Below, piece after piece: positions 8,440 through 16,690 of a stretch of DNA of 57,871 bases. Every line of letters begins with the position of its first letter. Position 1 is the first letter of the stretch. The notes below the pieces were generated by a model that was given only the letters and a program-made list of their open reading frames with translations, was not told where the DNA came from and ran no database searches. The stretch lies in the NCBI GenBank assembly GCA_903935205.1, contig CAIZQU010000153.1, positions 1-57,871 of the forward strand, read 5' to 3'. The position numbers were made by a program, and so were the translations under genes. The stretch is from an uncultured cyanobacterium. Lineage in GTDB: Bacteria > Cyanobacteriota > Cyanobacteriia > PCC-6307 > Cyanobiaceae.

Positions 8440-9927
8440 CTACAAGCCGTCGGCGGCGGCATGGGCCCCCAGGGCCAGCACCAGGGCTTCCGCCACCGTG
8501 GCGGCCTCCAGCAACTGCAGACCAAGCCGTCCGGCCACAGCCCCCAGGCCGCTGCCCCTGGGCACCACCGCCCGCCGAAAGCCCAGCCGAGCCGCCTCCT
8601 GCAGGCGCAGCTCCAGCTGGCCCACGGGCCGCAGCTGCCCCCCCAGCCCCAGCTCTCCCACCAGCACCGTGCCGGCGGGCAGGGTCAGATCCCGATAGCT
8701 GGCGACCACGGCGGCGGCCACCCCCAGATCCGCCGCAGGCTCCTCCACCTCCAGACCGCCGGCCACCGCCAGGTAGCAATCGAAGCGGGAGAGGGGCAGG
8801 GCCAGATGCTTCTCGAGCACGGCCAGGATCTGGTGCAACCGGTTGGCGGCCAGACCGGTGGTGCTGCGACGGGGGCTGGCATAGCTGGTGGGGCTGACCA
8901 GGGCCTGCAGCTCCACCACCAGCGGCCGCGTGCCTTCGCAGGCGACGATCGTGCCGGTGCCTGGTCCTTCGGCGCCGAGGAAGAGGGCGCTGGGGTTGGT
9001 GACCTCAGCCAGGCCACCACCGCCCATTTCAAACACCCCCAGCTCATGGGTGGCCCCGAAACGGTTCTTGACCGCCCGCAGCAGCCGATGGCTGGCGAAA
9101 CGGTCCCCCTCGAAGGTGAGCACCGCATCAACGAGATGCTCCAGCACCTTGGGACCGGCCAGCAGGCCCTCCTTGGTGACGTGGCCGACCAGCAGCAAGG
9201 CCGTGTGCTGGCGCTTGGCCAGCCGCTGCAGCACCGCAGCGCACTCCCGCACCTGGGACACCGATCCCGGCGCACTGGCCAGGGCGCCGTCGTGGAGCGC
9301 CTGGATGCTGTCGATGATCGCCACGGCCGGCCGCAGCGCCTCCAGCTCCTCAAGCACCAGCTCCAGGTCGGTCTCCGCGAGCAGGCGCAGCCCGGGGGCT
9401 GCCGGCGGGGCGCTCCGCTCCGCCTCCTCCCGGGGGTGGGCCGGCTGCGGGGGGGCCTCCGGAGGGCCCCCGCAGCCCTCCGCCTGCTCCCGCAGCCGCC
9501 GCCAGCGCAGGGTCACCTGCTGGGCCGATTCCTCGGCGCTGACATACAGCACCGAGCTGCTGGCGGCCATGGCTCTGGCGCACTGGAGCAGCAGGGTCGA
9601 TTTGCCGATACCGGGGTCACCGCCCACCAACACCAACGAACCCGGCACCAGGCCCCCGCCGAGCACCCGGTCGAGCTCGCCGTAGCCGCTGGGCAGGCGC
9701 TGCAGGGGCCGGTCTCCCACCGCCTCGATCGGCTCGGAGCGCCGGGGCCTTCCGGGAGCCGCCGCCTCGGGCTCGCCCGCCGCCGGCCGACGGCGGCGAC
9801 CATCGGCGGCGGGCTCCCGCTGCTCCACCAGGGTGTTCCACTGGCCGCAGGCGGAGCAGCGACCAAAGAACTGGCGGCTGCGGGCGCCGCAGGCCTGGCA
9901 GACGTAGGTGGAGGTGGGGCGGGCCAA
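8440..9927 (-). CDS. radA: DNA repair protein RadA (Sms)
   Basis: A 495-residue RadA. It has the N-terminal four-Cys zinc finger (CQAC and CSAC), a RecA-like ATPase core with Walker A GGDPGIGKSTLLLQ, Walker B AIIDSIQAL, the RadA-specific KNRFGATHELGVFEM motif, and a C-terminal Lon-like domain (FDCYLAVAGGLEVEEPAADL). RadA promotes branch migration during recombinational repair. A proline-rich insert after the YVSAEES region makes it somewhat longer than the usual 450 residues. No ATG or GTG precedes the zinc finger closely; the TTG at 9927, nine codons before the first Cys, is the best start. It diverges from rpaB. Confidence 0.93.
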   Translation of the reverse strand: MARPTSTYVCQACGARSRQFFGRCSACGQWNTLVEQREPAADGRRRRPAAGEPEAAAPGRPRRSEPIEAVGDRPLQRLPSGYGELDRVLGGGLVPGSLVLVGGDPGIGKSTLLLQCARAMAASSSVLYVSAEESAQQVTLRWRRLREQAEGCGGPPEAPPQPAHPREEAERSAPPAAPGLRLLAETDLELVLEELEALRPAVAIIDSIQALHDGALASAPGSVSQVRECAAVLQRLAKRQHTALLLVGHVTKEGLLAGPKVLEHLVDAVLTFEGDRFASHRLLRAVKNRFGATHELGVFEMGGGGLAEVTNPSALFLGAEGPGTGTIVACEGTRPLVVELQALVSPTSYASPRRSTTGLAANRLHQILAVLEKHLALPLSRFDCYLAVAGGLEVEEPAADLGVAAAVVASYRDLTLPAGTVLVGELGLGGQLRPVGQLELRLQEAARLGFRRAVVPRGSGLGAVAGRLGLQLLEAATVAEALVLALGAHAAADGL

Positions 9928-10062
9928 GGGCAGGCGGGGCAGAAGTTGTATGAAGAATGGTGGCGTTGGATGAATCAACTGGCCCTCGGCCCCCTTCAGT
10001 GGGTCGGATGCGAGTACTGGCACCAGGCCCGGTGACCAGACCTGAAGCTCCGCCCGAACGCG

Positions 10063-10809
10063 ATGACGGTTGCCAACCCAGCCAAGGAAACCATCCTCGT
10101 CGTGGATGACGAGGCCAGCATCCGCCGCATCCTCGAAACCCGGCTGTCGATGATCGGCTACCAGGTGGTCACCGCCTCCGATGGCGAGGAGGCCCTGGAA
10201 ATCTTCCGCCGCGCCCATCCCGACCTGGTGGTGCTCGACGTGATGATGCCGAAGCTGGATGGCTACGGGGTCTGCCAGGAGCTGCGCAAGGAATCGGACG
10301 TGCCGATCGTGATGCTCACCGCCCTGGGCGACGTGGCCGACCGGATCACGGGCCTGGAACTTGGCGCCGACGACTACGTGGTCAAGCCCTTCAGCCCCAA
10401 GGAGCTGGAAGCCCGGATCCGCTGCGTGCTGCGCCGGGTCGAGAAGGATCCGGTGGCCGGCATCCCCAACTCGGGCGTGATCCAGATCGGCGTGCTGCGG
10501 ATCGACACCAACAAACGCCAGGTCTACCGGGGTGATGAGCGCATCCGGCTGACAGGCATGGAATTCAGCCTCCTCGAACTTCTGGTCAGCCGCTCCGGCG
10601 AGCCGTTCAGCCGCGGCGAGATCCTGAAGGATGTCTGGGGTTACACCCCGGAGCGCCACGTCGATACCCGCGTGGTGGATGTCCATATCTCCCGGCTGCG
10701 TTCCAAACTGGAAGACGACCCCGCCAACCCCGAGCTGATCCTCACGGCCCGGGGCACCGGCTACCTGTTCCAGCGCATCGTTGACTCCCCTGCCTCCGAA
10801 GGAGCCTGA
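10063..10809 (+). CDS. rpaB: OmpR-family response regulator RpaB (Ycf27)
   Basis: A 248-residue response regulator with receiver acidic residues VVDDE (13-17), phosphoacceptor D59 in LDVMMPKLDGYGVCQEL, the Lys in DDYVVKPFSPKELEAR, and a winged-helix domain (LTGMEFSLLELLVSRSGE, then VWGYTPERHVDTRVVDVHIS). RpaB is essential in cyanobacteria; with kinase NblS (Hik33) it controls high-light genes and photosystem genes through HLR1 sites. A plausible HLR1 lies by psbD at 148. It is the first gene of a run leading to plsX, fabH, fabD and plsC and diverges from radA across 135 bp. Confidence 0.95.
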   Translation: MTVANPAKETILVVDDEASIRRILETRLSMIGYQVVTASDGEEALEIFRRAHPDLVVLDVMMPKLDGYGVCQELRKESDVPIVMLTALGDVADRITGLELGADDYVVKPFSPKELEARIRCVLRRVEKDPVAGIPNSGVIQIGVLRIDTNKRQVYRGDERIRLTGMEFSLLELLVSRSGEPFSRGEILKDVWGYTPERHVDTRVVDVHISRLRSKLEDDPANPELILTARGTGYLFQRIVDSPASEGA

Positions 10810-10840
10810 TTCAGGCCTGCCGAGCTCCGGCCGCGTCCGG

Positions 10841-12208
10841 GTGAACCGCCCCCGCCAGAGCCGCGCCATCCGCCGGCTGGTGATCTGGTATCGCCGCAAC
10901 GCCGCCGTCACCACCCTGGTCGACACCGCCTCGGCCCTGGTCGACACCGCCAACGCCACCGCCTCGGTGGCCGGCACCATGGCCGGAGCGGCCACCAGCG
11001 TGGCGGGCAACATGGCCGGCGCCGCGAGCAACGTGGCCGGTTCCGTGCTCCAGCCTCTGGTCTTCGACCCCCTGAGGCGCCTCCAGCAGGGGAGCGGCGG
11101 TGCCGATGGCAGCGATGGCCCGATCGATGACCGGCGCCGACTCTGGGTGGCCGTCGACGGCATGGGCGGCGACCACGCGCCCGGGGCGATCCTGGAGGGC
11201 TGCCTGCGGGCGGTCCAGTTGCTGCCGGTACGGGTGCGGTTCGTGGCCGAGAGCGAGCCCCTGCGCCGCGCCGTGTCCGAACTGGGCCTCCAGGAGGCGT
11301 TGCAGGAGGCGATCGATCGGCAGTTGATCCAGCTGGTGCCGAGCGGCCCCTCCATCGGCATGGACGACGAGGCCACCGCCGTGCGTCGCAAGCGGGACGC
11401 CAGCGTCAACCTCGCCATGGATCTGGTCAAGCGGGGCGACGCCACCGCCGTCTACTCCGCCGGCAACTCCGGTGCCGTGATGGCCTCGGCCATCTTCCGG
11501 CTCGGCCGCCTCCCCGGCATCGAGCGACCCGCGATCGGAGCCCTGTTCCCCACCAAGGATCCCGAGCAGCAGGTGCTGGTGCTCGACGTCGGCGCCAACA
11601 TGGATTGCAAACCGGCCTGGCTGCATCAATTCGCCCTGCTCGGCAATATCTACAGCCGCGATGTGCTGCAGGTGCGCCGCCCCCGCATCGGCCTGCTCAA
11701 CATCGGCGAGGAGGAGTGCAAGGGCAATGACCTGGCCCTGCGCACCTTCCCCCTGCTGGCCAGCGACTCCCGGTTCCGCTTCGCCGGCAACTGCGAAGGC
11801 CGCGACGTGCTCTCCGGCAACTTCGACGTGGTGGTCTGCGACGGCTTCACCGGCAACGTGCTGCTCAAGTTCCTGGAGTCGGTGGGTGGGGTGCTGCTGG
11901 ATGTGCTCCGTGCCGAACTGCCCCGTGGTCGTCGGGGCAAAGTCGGCTCGGCCTTCCTGCGCAGCAACCTGATCCGCATCAAGAAGCGTCTCGACCATGC
12001 AGAACATGGCGGCGCCCTGCTGCTGGGGGTTGATGGGGTCTGCGTGATCGGCCACGGCAGCAGCAAGGCCCTCTCGGTGGTCAGTGCCCTGCGGCTGGCC
12101 CACTCCGCCGCCAGCCACGGTGTGATGGAGGACCTCCATGCCCTCGGCGGCGCCGGCCTGGCAACGGGCAACGCCGGGGACACGAAGGCGGCAACCACTT
12201 GTGGTTGA
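10841..12208 (+). CDS. plsX: Phosphate acyltransferase PlsX, with N-terminal extension
   Basis: PlsX makes acyl-phosphate from acyl-ACP for phosphatidic acid synthesis. The core starts at about residue 100 with WVAVDGMGGDHAP and contains ERPAIGALFPT, LDVGANMDCKPAWL, LLNIGEEECKGND and VVCDGFTGNVLLK, all family hallmarks. In front of the core are about 100 extra residues: a basic patch (RPRQSRAIRRLVIWYRR) and an Ala/Thr/Val/Gly-rich quasi-repeat with VDTA, SVAGTMAGAA and SVAGNMAGAA. The GTG at 10841 is chosen because it avoids overlap with rpaB; a TTG at 10781 is in frame and would overlap rpaB by 29 nt. It is followed 24 bp later by fabH. Confidence 0.9.
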   Translation: MNRPRQSRAIRRLVIWYRRNAAVTTLVDTASALVDTANATASVAGTMAGAATSVAGNMAGAASNVAGSVLQPLVFDPLRRLQQGSGGADGSDGPIDDRRRLWVAVDGMGGDHAPGAILEGCLRAVQLLPVRVRFVAESEPLRRAVSELGLQEALQEAIDRQLIQLVPSGPSIGMDDEATAVRRKRDASVNLAMDLVKRGDATAVYSAGNSGAVMASAIFRLGRLPGIERPAIGALFPTKDPEQQVLVLDVGANMDCKPAWLHQFALLGNIYSRDVLQVRRPRIGLLNIGEEECKGNDLALRTFPLLASDSRFRFAGNCEGRDVLSGNFDVVVCDGFTGNVLLKFLESVGGVLLDVLRAELPRGRRGKVGSAFLRSNLIRIKKRLDHAEHGGALLLGVDGVCVIGHGSSKALSVVSALRLAHSAASHGVMEDLHALGGAGLATGNAGDTKAATTCG

Positions 12209-12232
12209 CTGAGCCCACTGCGGTCGGTTCCG

Positions 12233-13282
12233 GTGTCGTTGCATCCTGATGCGGCTCCAGCCTCCGGTGATGGCAGCCGGCCTCGGATCGCCCTGGTCGG
12301 CAGCGGCAGCGCCCTGCCCCGGGCGCGGATCAGCAATGGCGACCTCAGCCAACGGGTCGAGACCGACGACACCTGGATCCGCAGCCGCACCGGCATCGCC
12401 GCCCGCCGGATTGCCGGCCCCGGTGAAACCGTGACCTCCCTGGCCACCGCCGCCGGCCAGGCCGCCCTCGAACATGCCGGCTGGAAGGCGGCCGACCTCG
12501 ACCTGATCGTGCTGGCCACCTCCAGCCCGGACGACCTGTTCGGCACGGCACCCCGGGTACAGGCCGCCCTGGGGGCCAGCAACGCCGTGGCCTTCGACCT
12601 CACCGCAGCCTGCAGCGGCTTCCTGTTCGCCCTGATCACCGCAGCTCAGTACCTGCGTACCGGCACCGTGCGGCGGGTGCTGGTGATCGGCGCCGACCAG
12701 CTCAGCCGCTGGCTGGACTGGGATGACCGCCGCACCTGCGTTCTCTTCGGCGACGGCGCCGGGGCCGTGGCCCTGGAGGCCTGCGACGCCGGTGAGGACG
12801 GACTGCTGGCCTTCCGCATGCGCTCCGATGGCAGCCGCAACGGTTGCCTCACCCTGGCCCAGGTCGAAGAGCACCGGCCCCTGCTGGGGGATCTCACCGC
12901 CCAGGTGGGGGGATTCCGGCCGATCCAGATGAACGGCCAGGAGGTCTACAAATTTGCGGTGAGGGAGGTGCCCGCCGTGCTCGAGGATCTGCTGCGCAGC
13001 AGCGGCCTGGCGGCCGATCGCATCGACTGGCTGCTGCTCCACCAGGCCAACCAGCGGATCCTTGACGCCGTGGCCAACCGGCTGCACATCCCCCACGACC
13101 ACGTGCTCACCAACCTCGCCCACTACGGCAACACCTCCGCCGCCACGATCCCGCTGATGCTCGATGAGGCCGTGCGCGACGGCCGCATTCAGCCCGGCCA
13201 CCTGATCGCCAGCAGTGGCTTTGGAGCAGGCCTCAGCTGGGGTGGGGCCCTGCTGCGCTGGCGCGGACCAGTCGGCGCCTAG
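12233..13282 (+). CDS. fabH: 3-oxoacyl-ACP synthase III
   Basis: A 349-residue KASIII that starts fatty acid synthesis by condensing acetyl-CoA with malonyl-ACP. The triad is visible: Cys127 in TAACSGFLFA, His270 in LLHQANQRI and Asn300 in HYGNTSAA. The N-terminal block TWIRSRTGIAARRI is typical. The start is a GTG at 12233, and the first 15 or so residues are not conserved. It lies between plsX and fabD, the usual fab cluster order plsX-fabH-fabD. Confidence 0.96.
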   Translation: MSLHPDAAPASGDGSRPRIALVGSGSALPRARISNGDLSQRVETDDTWIRSRTGIAARRIAGPGETVTSLATAAGQAALEHAGWKAADLDLIVLATSSPDDLFGTAPRVQAALGASNAVAFDLTAACSGFLFALITAAQYLRTGTVRRVLVIGADQLSRWLDWDDRRTCVLFGDGAGAVALEACDAGEDGLLAFRMRSDGSRNGCLTLAQVEEHRPLLGDLTAQVGGFRPIQMNGQEVYKFAVREVPAVLEDLLRSSGLAADRIDWLLLHQANQRILDAVANRLHIPHDHVLTNLAHYGNTSAATIPLMLDEAVRDGRIQPGHLIASSGFGAGLSWGGALLRWRGPVGA

Positions 13283-13313
13283 TCTCCTGGCCACCGCGCC
13301 GAGGAGCAGACGG

Positions 13314-14222
13314 ATGGGTATCGCCTGGGTGTTTCCCGGCCAGGGCTCGCAAAAGCTGGGCATGGCCGCCGCCGTGCTGGAGCTGCCCGGGGCCCGGGAG
13401 CGGTTTGAGGCCGCTTCGGCCCTCCTCGGTCGCGACCTGCTGGCCATCTGCGCCGGCGAGGCCGGGGAGGGCACCGCCGACCAGCCCTCGGACCTCAACG
13501 ACACCCGCAACACCCAGCCAGCCCTGTTCGTGATCGAATCGCTGCTGGTCGACGCCCTGCGCGCCCAGGGCCGGGAACCATCCCTGGTGGCGGGCCACAG
13601 CCTCGGCGAACTGGTGGCGCTCTACGCCGCCGGGGTGTTCGACGCCAGCGCCGGGCTGGCCCTGATCCAAACCCGCAGCGAACGCATGGCCGCGGCCGGC
13701 GGCGGCGCCATGACGGCGGTGATGGGCTTCGACCGCGCCGCCCTGGACGTCCTGGTTGCCGCCACCCCGGGCGTGGTCGTGGCCAACGACAACAGCAGCG
13801 CCCAGGTGGTGCTCTCCGGCACCCCCGATGCGGTGGCAACGGTCAGTGGCCAGCTGGCCTGCAAACGGGCCATCCCCCTGGCGGTCAGCGGCGCTTTCCA
13901 TTCGCCCTTCATGGCCGAGGCCGCCGCCGCCTTCGCCTCAACCCTCGAGACCGTGCCCTTCGCCGATGCCCGCGTCCCGGTGCTGAGCAACACCGATCCC
14001 AGCCCCGCCAGGGCGTCCTCCGTGCTGAAGGAGCGCCTGCGGGCCCAGATGACCACCGGGGTGCGCTGGCGGGAGACGATGGAGCAATTCAAGGCCGAGG
14101 GCATCGAGGTGGCCGTGGAGATCGGCCCCGGCAACGTGCTCAGCGGCCTGATCAAACGCAGCTGCGAGGGCGTCGTCACCGCCCAGATCAGCGGTGCCGA
14201 CGACCTGGCCCTGGCCCGATGA
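13314..14222 (+). CDS. fabD: Malonyl-CoA:ACP transacylase
   Basis: A 302-residue FabD, which loads malonate onto ACP. It shows WVFPGQGSQKLGM at the N-terminus, the nucleophile Ser96 in GHSLGELVAL, the malonate-binding Arg in QTRSERM, catalytic His196 in SGAFHSPFM, and the terminal EIGPGNVLSGLIKR. A GAGGAG Shine-Dalgarno-like sequence at 13301-13306 precedes the ATG at 13314. The stop overlaps the plsC start as ATGA, implying coupling. Confidence 0.96.
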   Translation: MGIAWVFPGQGSQKLGMAAAVLELPGARERFEAASALLGRDLLAICAGEAGEGTADQPSDLNDTRNTQPALFVIESLLVDALRAQGREPSLVAGHSLGELVALYAAGVFDASAGLALIQTRSERMAAAGGGAMTAVMGFDRAALDVLVAATPGVVVANDNSSAQVVLSGTPDAVATVSGQLACKRAIPLAVSGAFHSPFMAEAAAAFASTLETVPFADARVPVLSNTDPSPARASSVLKERLRAQMTTGVRWRETMEQFKAEGIEVAVEIGPGNVLSGLIKRSCEGVVTAQISGADDLALAR

Positions 14223-15025
14223 AACCCTCTCCCGAGCCGAGCGCTCTCAGCCGCACCGGCAGCCGCTCGATGCAGGCGGTGCGGCGGGTGATGCTGCGCC
14301 GGCGCAGCGAGCCACCGGCCCTGCTCCACACCCCCCGGCCCAGCCTCACCTACCGGGCGATCAGCTACCTGCTGGTGTTCCCCATCTATCGGCTGCTGTT
14401 CCGCGGTCGCACCGCCGGCAACGGCAATGTTCCCCTCGATGGCGCCCTGGTGGTTGTGGCGAACCACGGCTCCCATCTCGATCCCCCCCTGCTCGGGCAC
14501 GCCCTCGGCCGCCCCGTGGCCTTCATGGCCAAGGCCGAGCTGTTCCGGGTGCCGCTGCTCGGGCCGATCATCCGGGCCTGCGGCGCCTACCCCGTGGCCC
14601 GTGGCGCCAGCGACCGCGAGGCGATCCGCGTGGCCACCGATCGCCTCGATGAGGGCTGGGCGACCGGGGTGTTCATCGACGGCACCCGCCAGGGCAATGG
14701 CCGCGTCAATGCCCCCCAGCCCGGGGCGGCCCTGCTGGCAGCCCGAGCTGGGGCCCCCCTGCTGCCGGTGGCGATCATCAACAGCCACCGGGCCCTGGGA
14801 CCCGGCAATGGCCCGCCGCGGTTGGTGCCGGTGCACATCCGCATCGGCACGCCGATCCCGCCCCCGACCTCCCGCCGCCGCCCCGACCTGGAGGCGACCA
14901 CGCGGGCCTGCCAGGAAGCGATCAACCGCCTTCTGGATGAGGGTCTGATTGAGGCTGGACACCGAATCGCTCCAGCCAGGGAGTCAGCCGCTCTGCCGCC
15001 CACGGTTTCAGATCCCGACCCGTAA
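14219..15025 (+). CDS. plsC: 1-acyl-glycerol-3-phosphate acyltransferase (PlsC family)
   Basis: A 268-residue acyltransferase. It has the HX4D motif in VVANHGSHLDPP, FMAKAELFRVP (motif II region), GVFIDGTRQGNGR in place of the usual FPEGTRS, and LPVAIINSHRAL (motif IV). A hydrophobic segment near residues 45-62 probably anchors it to the membrane. It would act downstream of PlsX/PlsY to make phosphatidic acid, fitting the operon. Oddity: its last 104 bp overlap the oppositely directed ydcF-like gene. The substitution of E by D in the EGTR motif is visible and may affect substrate choice. Confidence 0.9.
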   Translation: MKPSPEPSALSRTGSRSMQAVRRVMLRRRSEPPALLHTPRPSLTYRAISYLLVFPIYRLLFRGRTAGNGNVPLDGALVVVANHGSHLDPPLLGHALGRPVAFMAKAELFRVPLLGPIIRACGAYPVARGASDREAIRVATDRLDEGWATGVFIDGTRQGNGRVNAPQPGAALLAARAGAPLLPVAIINSHRALGPGNGPPRLVPVHIRIGTPIPPPTSRRRPDLEATTRACQEAINRLLDEGLIEAGHRIAPARESAALPPTVSDPDP

Positions 15026-15581
15026 CCACCCAGAGGGCGGCCCGGATTCCGTCGGACCAGATCTTGCGGCGGCTCTCCCGCACGCAGAGGTTGCCGCAGG
15101 GCACCGGCTCGGGCGTGAGCTGGATGCCGCGGCTGCCGGCCACGATCCGACCGACCAGCAGGGCCCGCTCCATGTGATCGGTGCTGGTCACCAGCAAGGC
15201 GTGGCGGACCCGGGCGCGGCGGAGGTCATCCACCAGGGAGGTGAAGTTGGAGAGGGTGTCGCTGGCGCGGTAATCGAGCTGCACCCGGTCGCGGGGCAAC
15301 CCCTGCCGCTCCTGAAAGATCCAGTGCGCATATTCGGGATTGCTGCCGCCACTCACCACCACCGGCAGCCCGTCCTTGCGGGCCAGGTAGGCCGCCGCCA
15401 GCTCCCGATCCTTGTCGCCGCCGAGCACCAGGATCAACTGGGGAGCCGGGGGGCGGGGCCACCACCAACCCCGGGACAGCCAGAGCAGGCCGCCGGCCAG
15501 CAGGGACAGCAGCAGCAGCGGCAGACAACCGCCACGGCCGGAGCGGCGCCGCTGCCGCAGGGCAGCGCTGCGGGAGCTCAC
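14922..15581 (-). CDS. YdcF-like (DUF218) membrane protein
   Basis: A 219-residue protein. A basic N-terminus is followed by a hydrophobic segment (CLPLLLLSLLAGGLLWLS), then a DUF218 domain: LILVLGGDKDRELAAAYLA, VVSGGSNPEYA, DTLSNFTSLVDDLRR and LLVTSTDHMERAL. DUF218/YdcF proteins are membrane-anchored with a nucleotide-binding-like fold; some are linked to envelope biogenesis (ElyC, SanA). The GTG at 15581 overlaps the tsaB stop by 4 bp (GTGA). The 3' end overlaps plsC on the other strand by 104 bp. The exact function is unknown. Confidence 0.82.
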   Translation of the reverse strand: MSSRSAALRQRRRSGRGGCLPLLLLSLLAGGLLWLSRGWWWPRPPAPQLILVLGGDKDRELAAAYLARKDGLPVVVSGGSNPEYAHWIFQERQGLPRDRVQLDYRASDTLSNFTSLVDDLRRARVRHALLVTSTDHMERALLVGRIVAGSRGIQLTPEPVPCGNLCVRESRRKIWSDGIRAALWVVTGRDLKPWAAERLTPWLERFGVQPQSDPHPEGG

Positions 15582-16411
15582 CCTGCGGCGTCGACCGGAC
15601 TGGTGGGGTAAAGGGGCAGCACCGGGCTCCAGGGGGCGGGTCGCCCCGCGGCCGCCGCCGCCTGGCTGAAACGCAGCAGCTCGGCCACGTCGTCGGGCTG
15701 TCGGACCTCGGCGGGACATCGGGGCGCAGGCGCCTCCTCGCCGGCGGGGAGCAGCGCCGCCTCGGCATCGGCCAGGGCGGAGGCCCCACGGTAAAGCCGG
15801 GGCGCTGCGAGTTCCAGGGGCCCTGGATCGCCGGCCGGATCGCCCCAGCCCTGATCAGCCCAGCCGGCCGCGGCTCCGCCGGCACCGCGCCTGCCACCAC
15901 CGCCTTGACCTCCAGGCGCATAGAGCCCGGCCACCAGGCCGCGGCGCGGCAGCTCCTGCACCACCCAGAACGGCGCTGGGGCCACAGCGCCCTGGCGCAG
16001 CAACCGCTGGGCCATCAACTGGAAGCTGCCCACGCCATCGAGGGGCAGGTTGAGTTGCTGGGCGAGGGTGCGGGCCAGGGCCACGGTGAGGCGGGTGCCG
16101 GTGAAGCCTCCGGGTCCGGTGGCCACCGCCAGCCGCCCCAAGCGGGACCATTGAGGGGCCGGAAGCACCGATTCCACACAGGTGAAGAGGGCACCGGAGA
16201 GGCCGCGACCCAGGGGAAAGGCGGCCAGGCGGGGGGGCTCCTGACCGCCCAGGTGCTGCAGGGCGACCCCGAGGGTCTCCCCGGAGCTGTGCAGCGCCAG
16301 CAGCCAGGGGCCGGAGGCGTGGGCGCCAGCCGGAGCAGGGTCCGATGTCGGAGCGGCGGCGGGGGCTGGACTGCTGAAGTCGGTGGGCCCGGCGGGGGAG
16401 GAGTCCGTCAT
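15578..16411 (-). CDS. tsaB: tRNA t6A biosynthesis protein TsaB
   Basis: A 277-residue ASKHA-fold protein, partner of TsaD in making N6-threonylcarbamoyladenosine at A37 of ANN-decoding tRNAs. Signature blocks are LLALHSSGETLGVAL, a degenerate form of the LxIDTS start, and LAVATGPGGFTGTRLTVALA, the GPGSFTGLRIG motif. The first 35 residues are Ala/Pro/Ser-rich and unlike the family, so translation might start later. There is a Gly-rich linker around residue 180. It sits in the reverse operon ycf34-tsaB-ydcF-like with 4-bp overlaps at both ends. Confidence 0.88.
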   Translation of the reverse strand: MTDSSPAGPTDFSSPAPAAAPTSDPAPAGAHASGPWLLALHSSGETLGVALQHLGGQEPPRLAAFPLGRGLSGALFTCVESVLPAPQWSRLGRLAVATGPGGFTGTRLTVALARTLAQQLNLPLDGVGSFQLMAQRLLRQGAVAPAPFWVVQELPRRGLVAGLYAPGGQGGGGRRGAGGAAAGWADQGWGDPAGDPGPLELAAPRLYRGASALADAEAALLPAGEEAPAPRCPAEVRQPDDVAELLRFSQAAAAAGRPAPWSPVLPLYPTSPVDAAG

Positions 16412-16659
16412 CGCGGCAGCGTCTCACCTGGTCGGAGCCGGGCCCAGCGCCCGGGATCGGCCGCAAAATCGCCGCATTGGCGCACATCCCACTCCACCCC
16501 GACGGCGCCGTCGACAAGGTCGCGCACCTGGACATGGATGCGGGGCTGGCGGGGCTGGAAGTCGGGGGTGGCGCAGAGGTGTGGAACGCCATGCTGGCGC
16601 TCGACCGCGTGATAGGCGTGGCAGCGATCCACCCAGCGGCAGTCGACGCAGATGCACAT
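16408..16659 (-). CDS. ycf34: Ycf34 family protein
   Basis: An 83-residue protein with the Ycf34 signature: MCICVDCRWVDRCHAYHAVE at the N-terminus with Cys at 2, 4, 7 and 13, then PHLCATPDFQPRQP and a C-terminal WARLRPGE. Ycf34 in Synechocystis has been described as an Fe-S-type protein affecting photosynthetic electron transport; the clustered cysteines fit that. First gene of the reverse operon; ATGA overlap with tsaB. Its start faces that of cca about 30 bp away. Confidence 0.9.
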   Translation of the reverse strand: MCICVDCRWVDRCHAYHAVERQHGVPHLCATPDFQPRQPRIHVQVRDLVDGAVGVEWDVRQCGDFAADPGRWARLRPGETLPR

Positions 16660-16690
16660 GTTGCCGCCCAGGCCCGGCCAGGCGCCCATT

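Noticed and set aside
10811-13513. 900-codon reverse open frame across plsX and fabH
   Set aside because: Antisense to plsX, fabH and the start of fabD, all of which show catalytic motifs; its low-complexity Gly/His/Gln composition is a codon-bias mirror.
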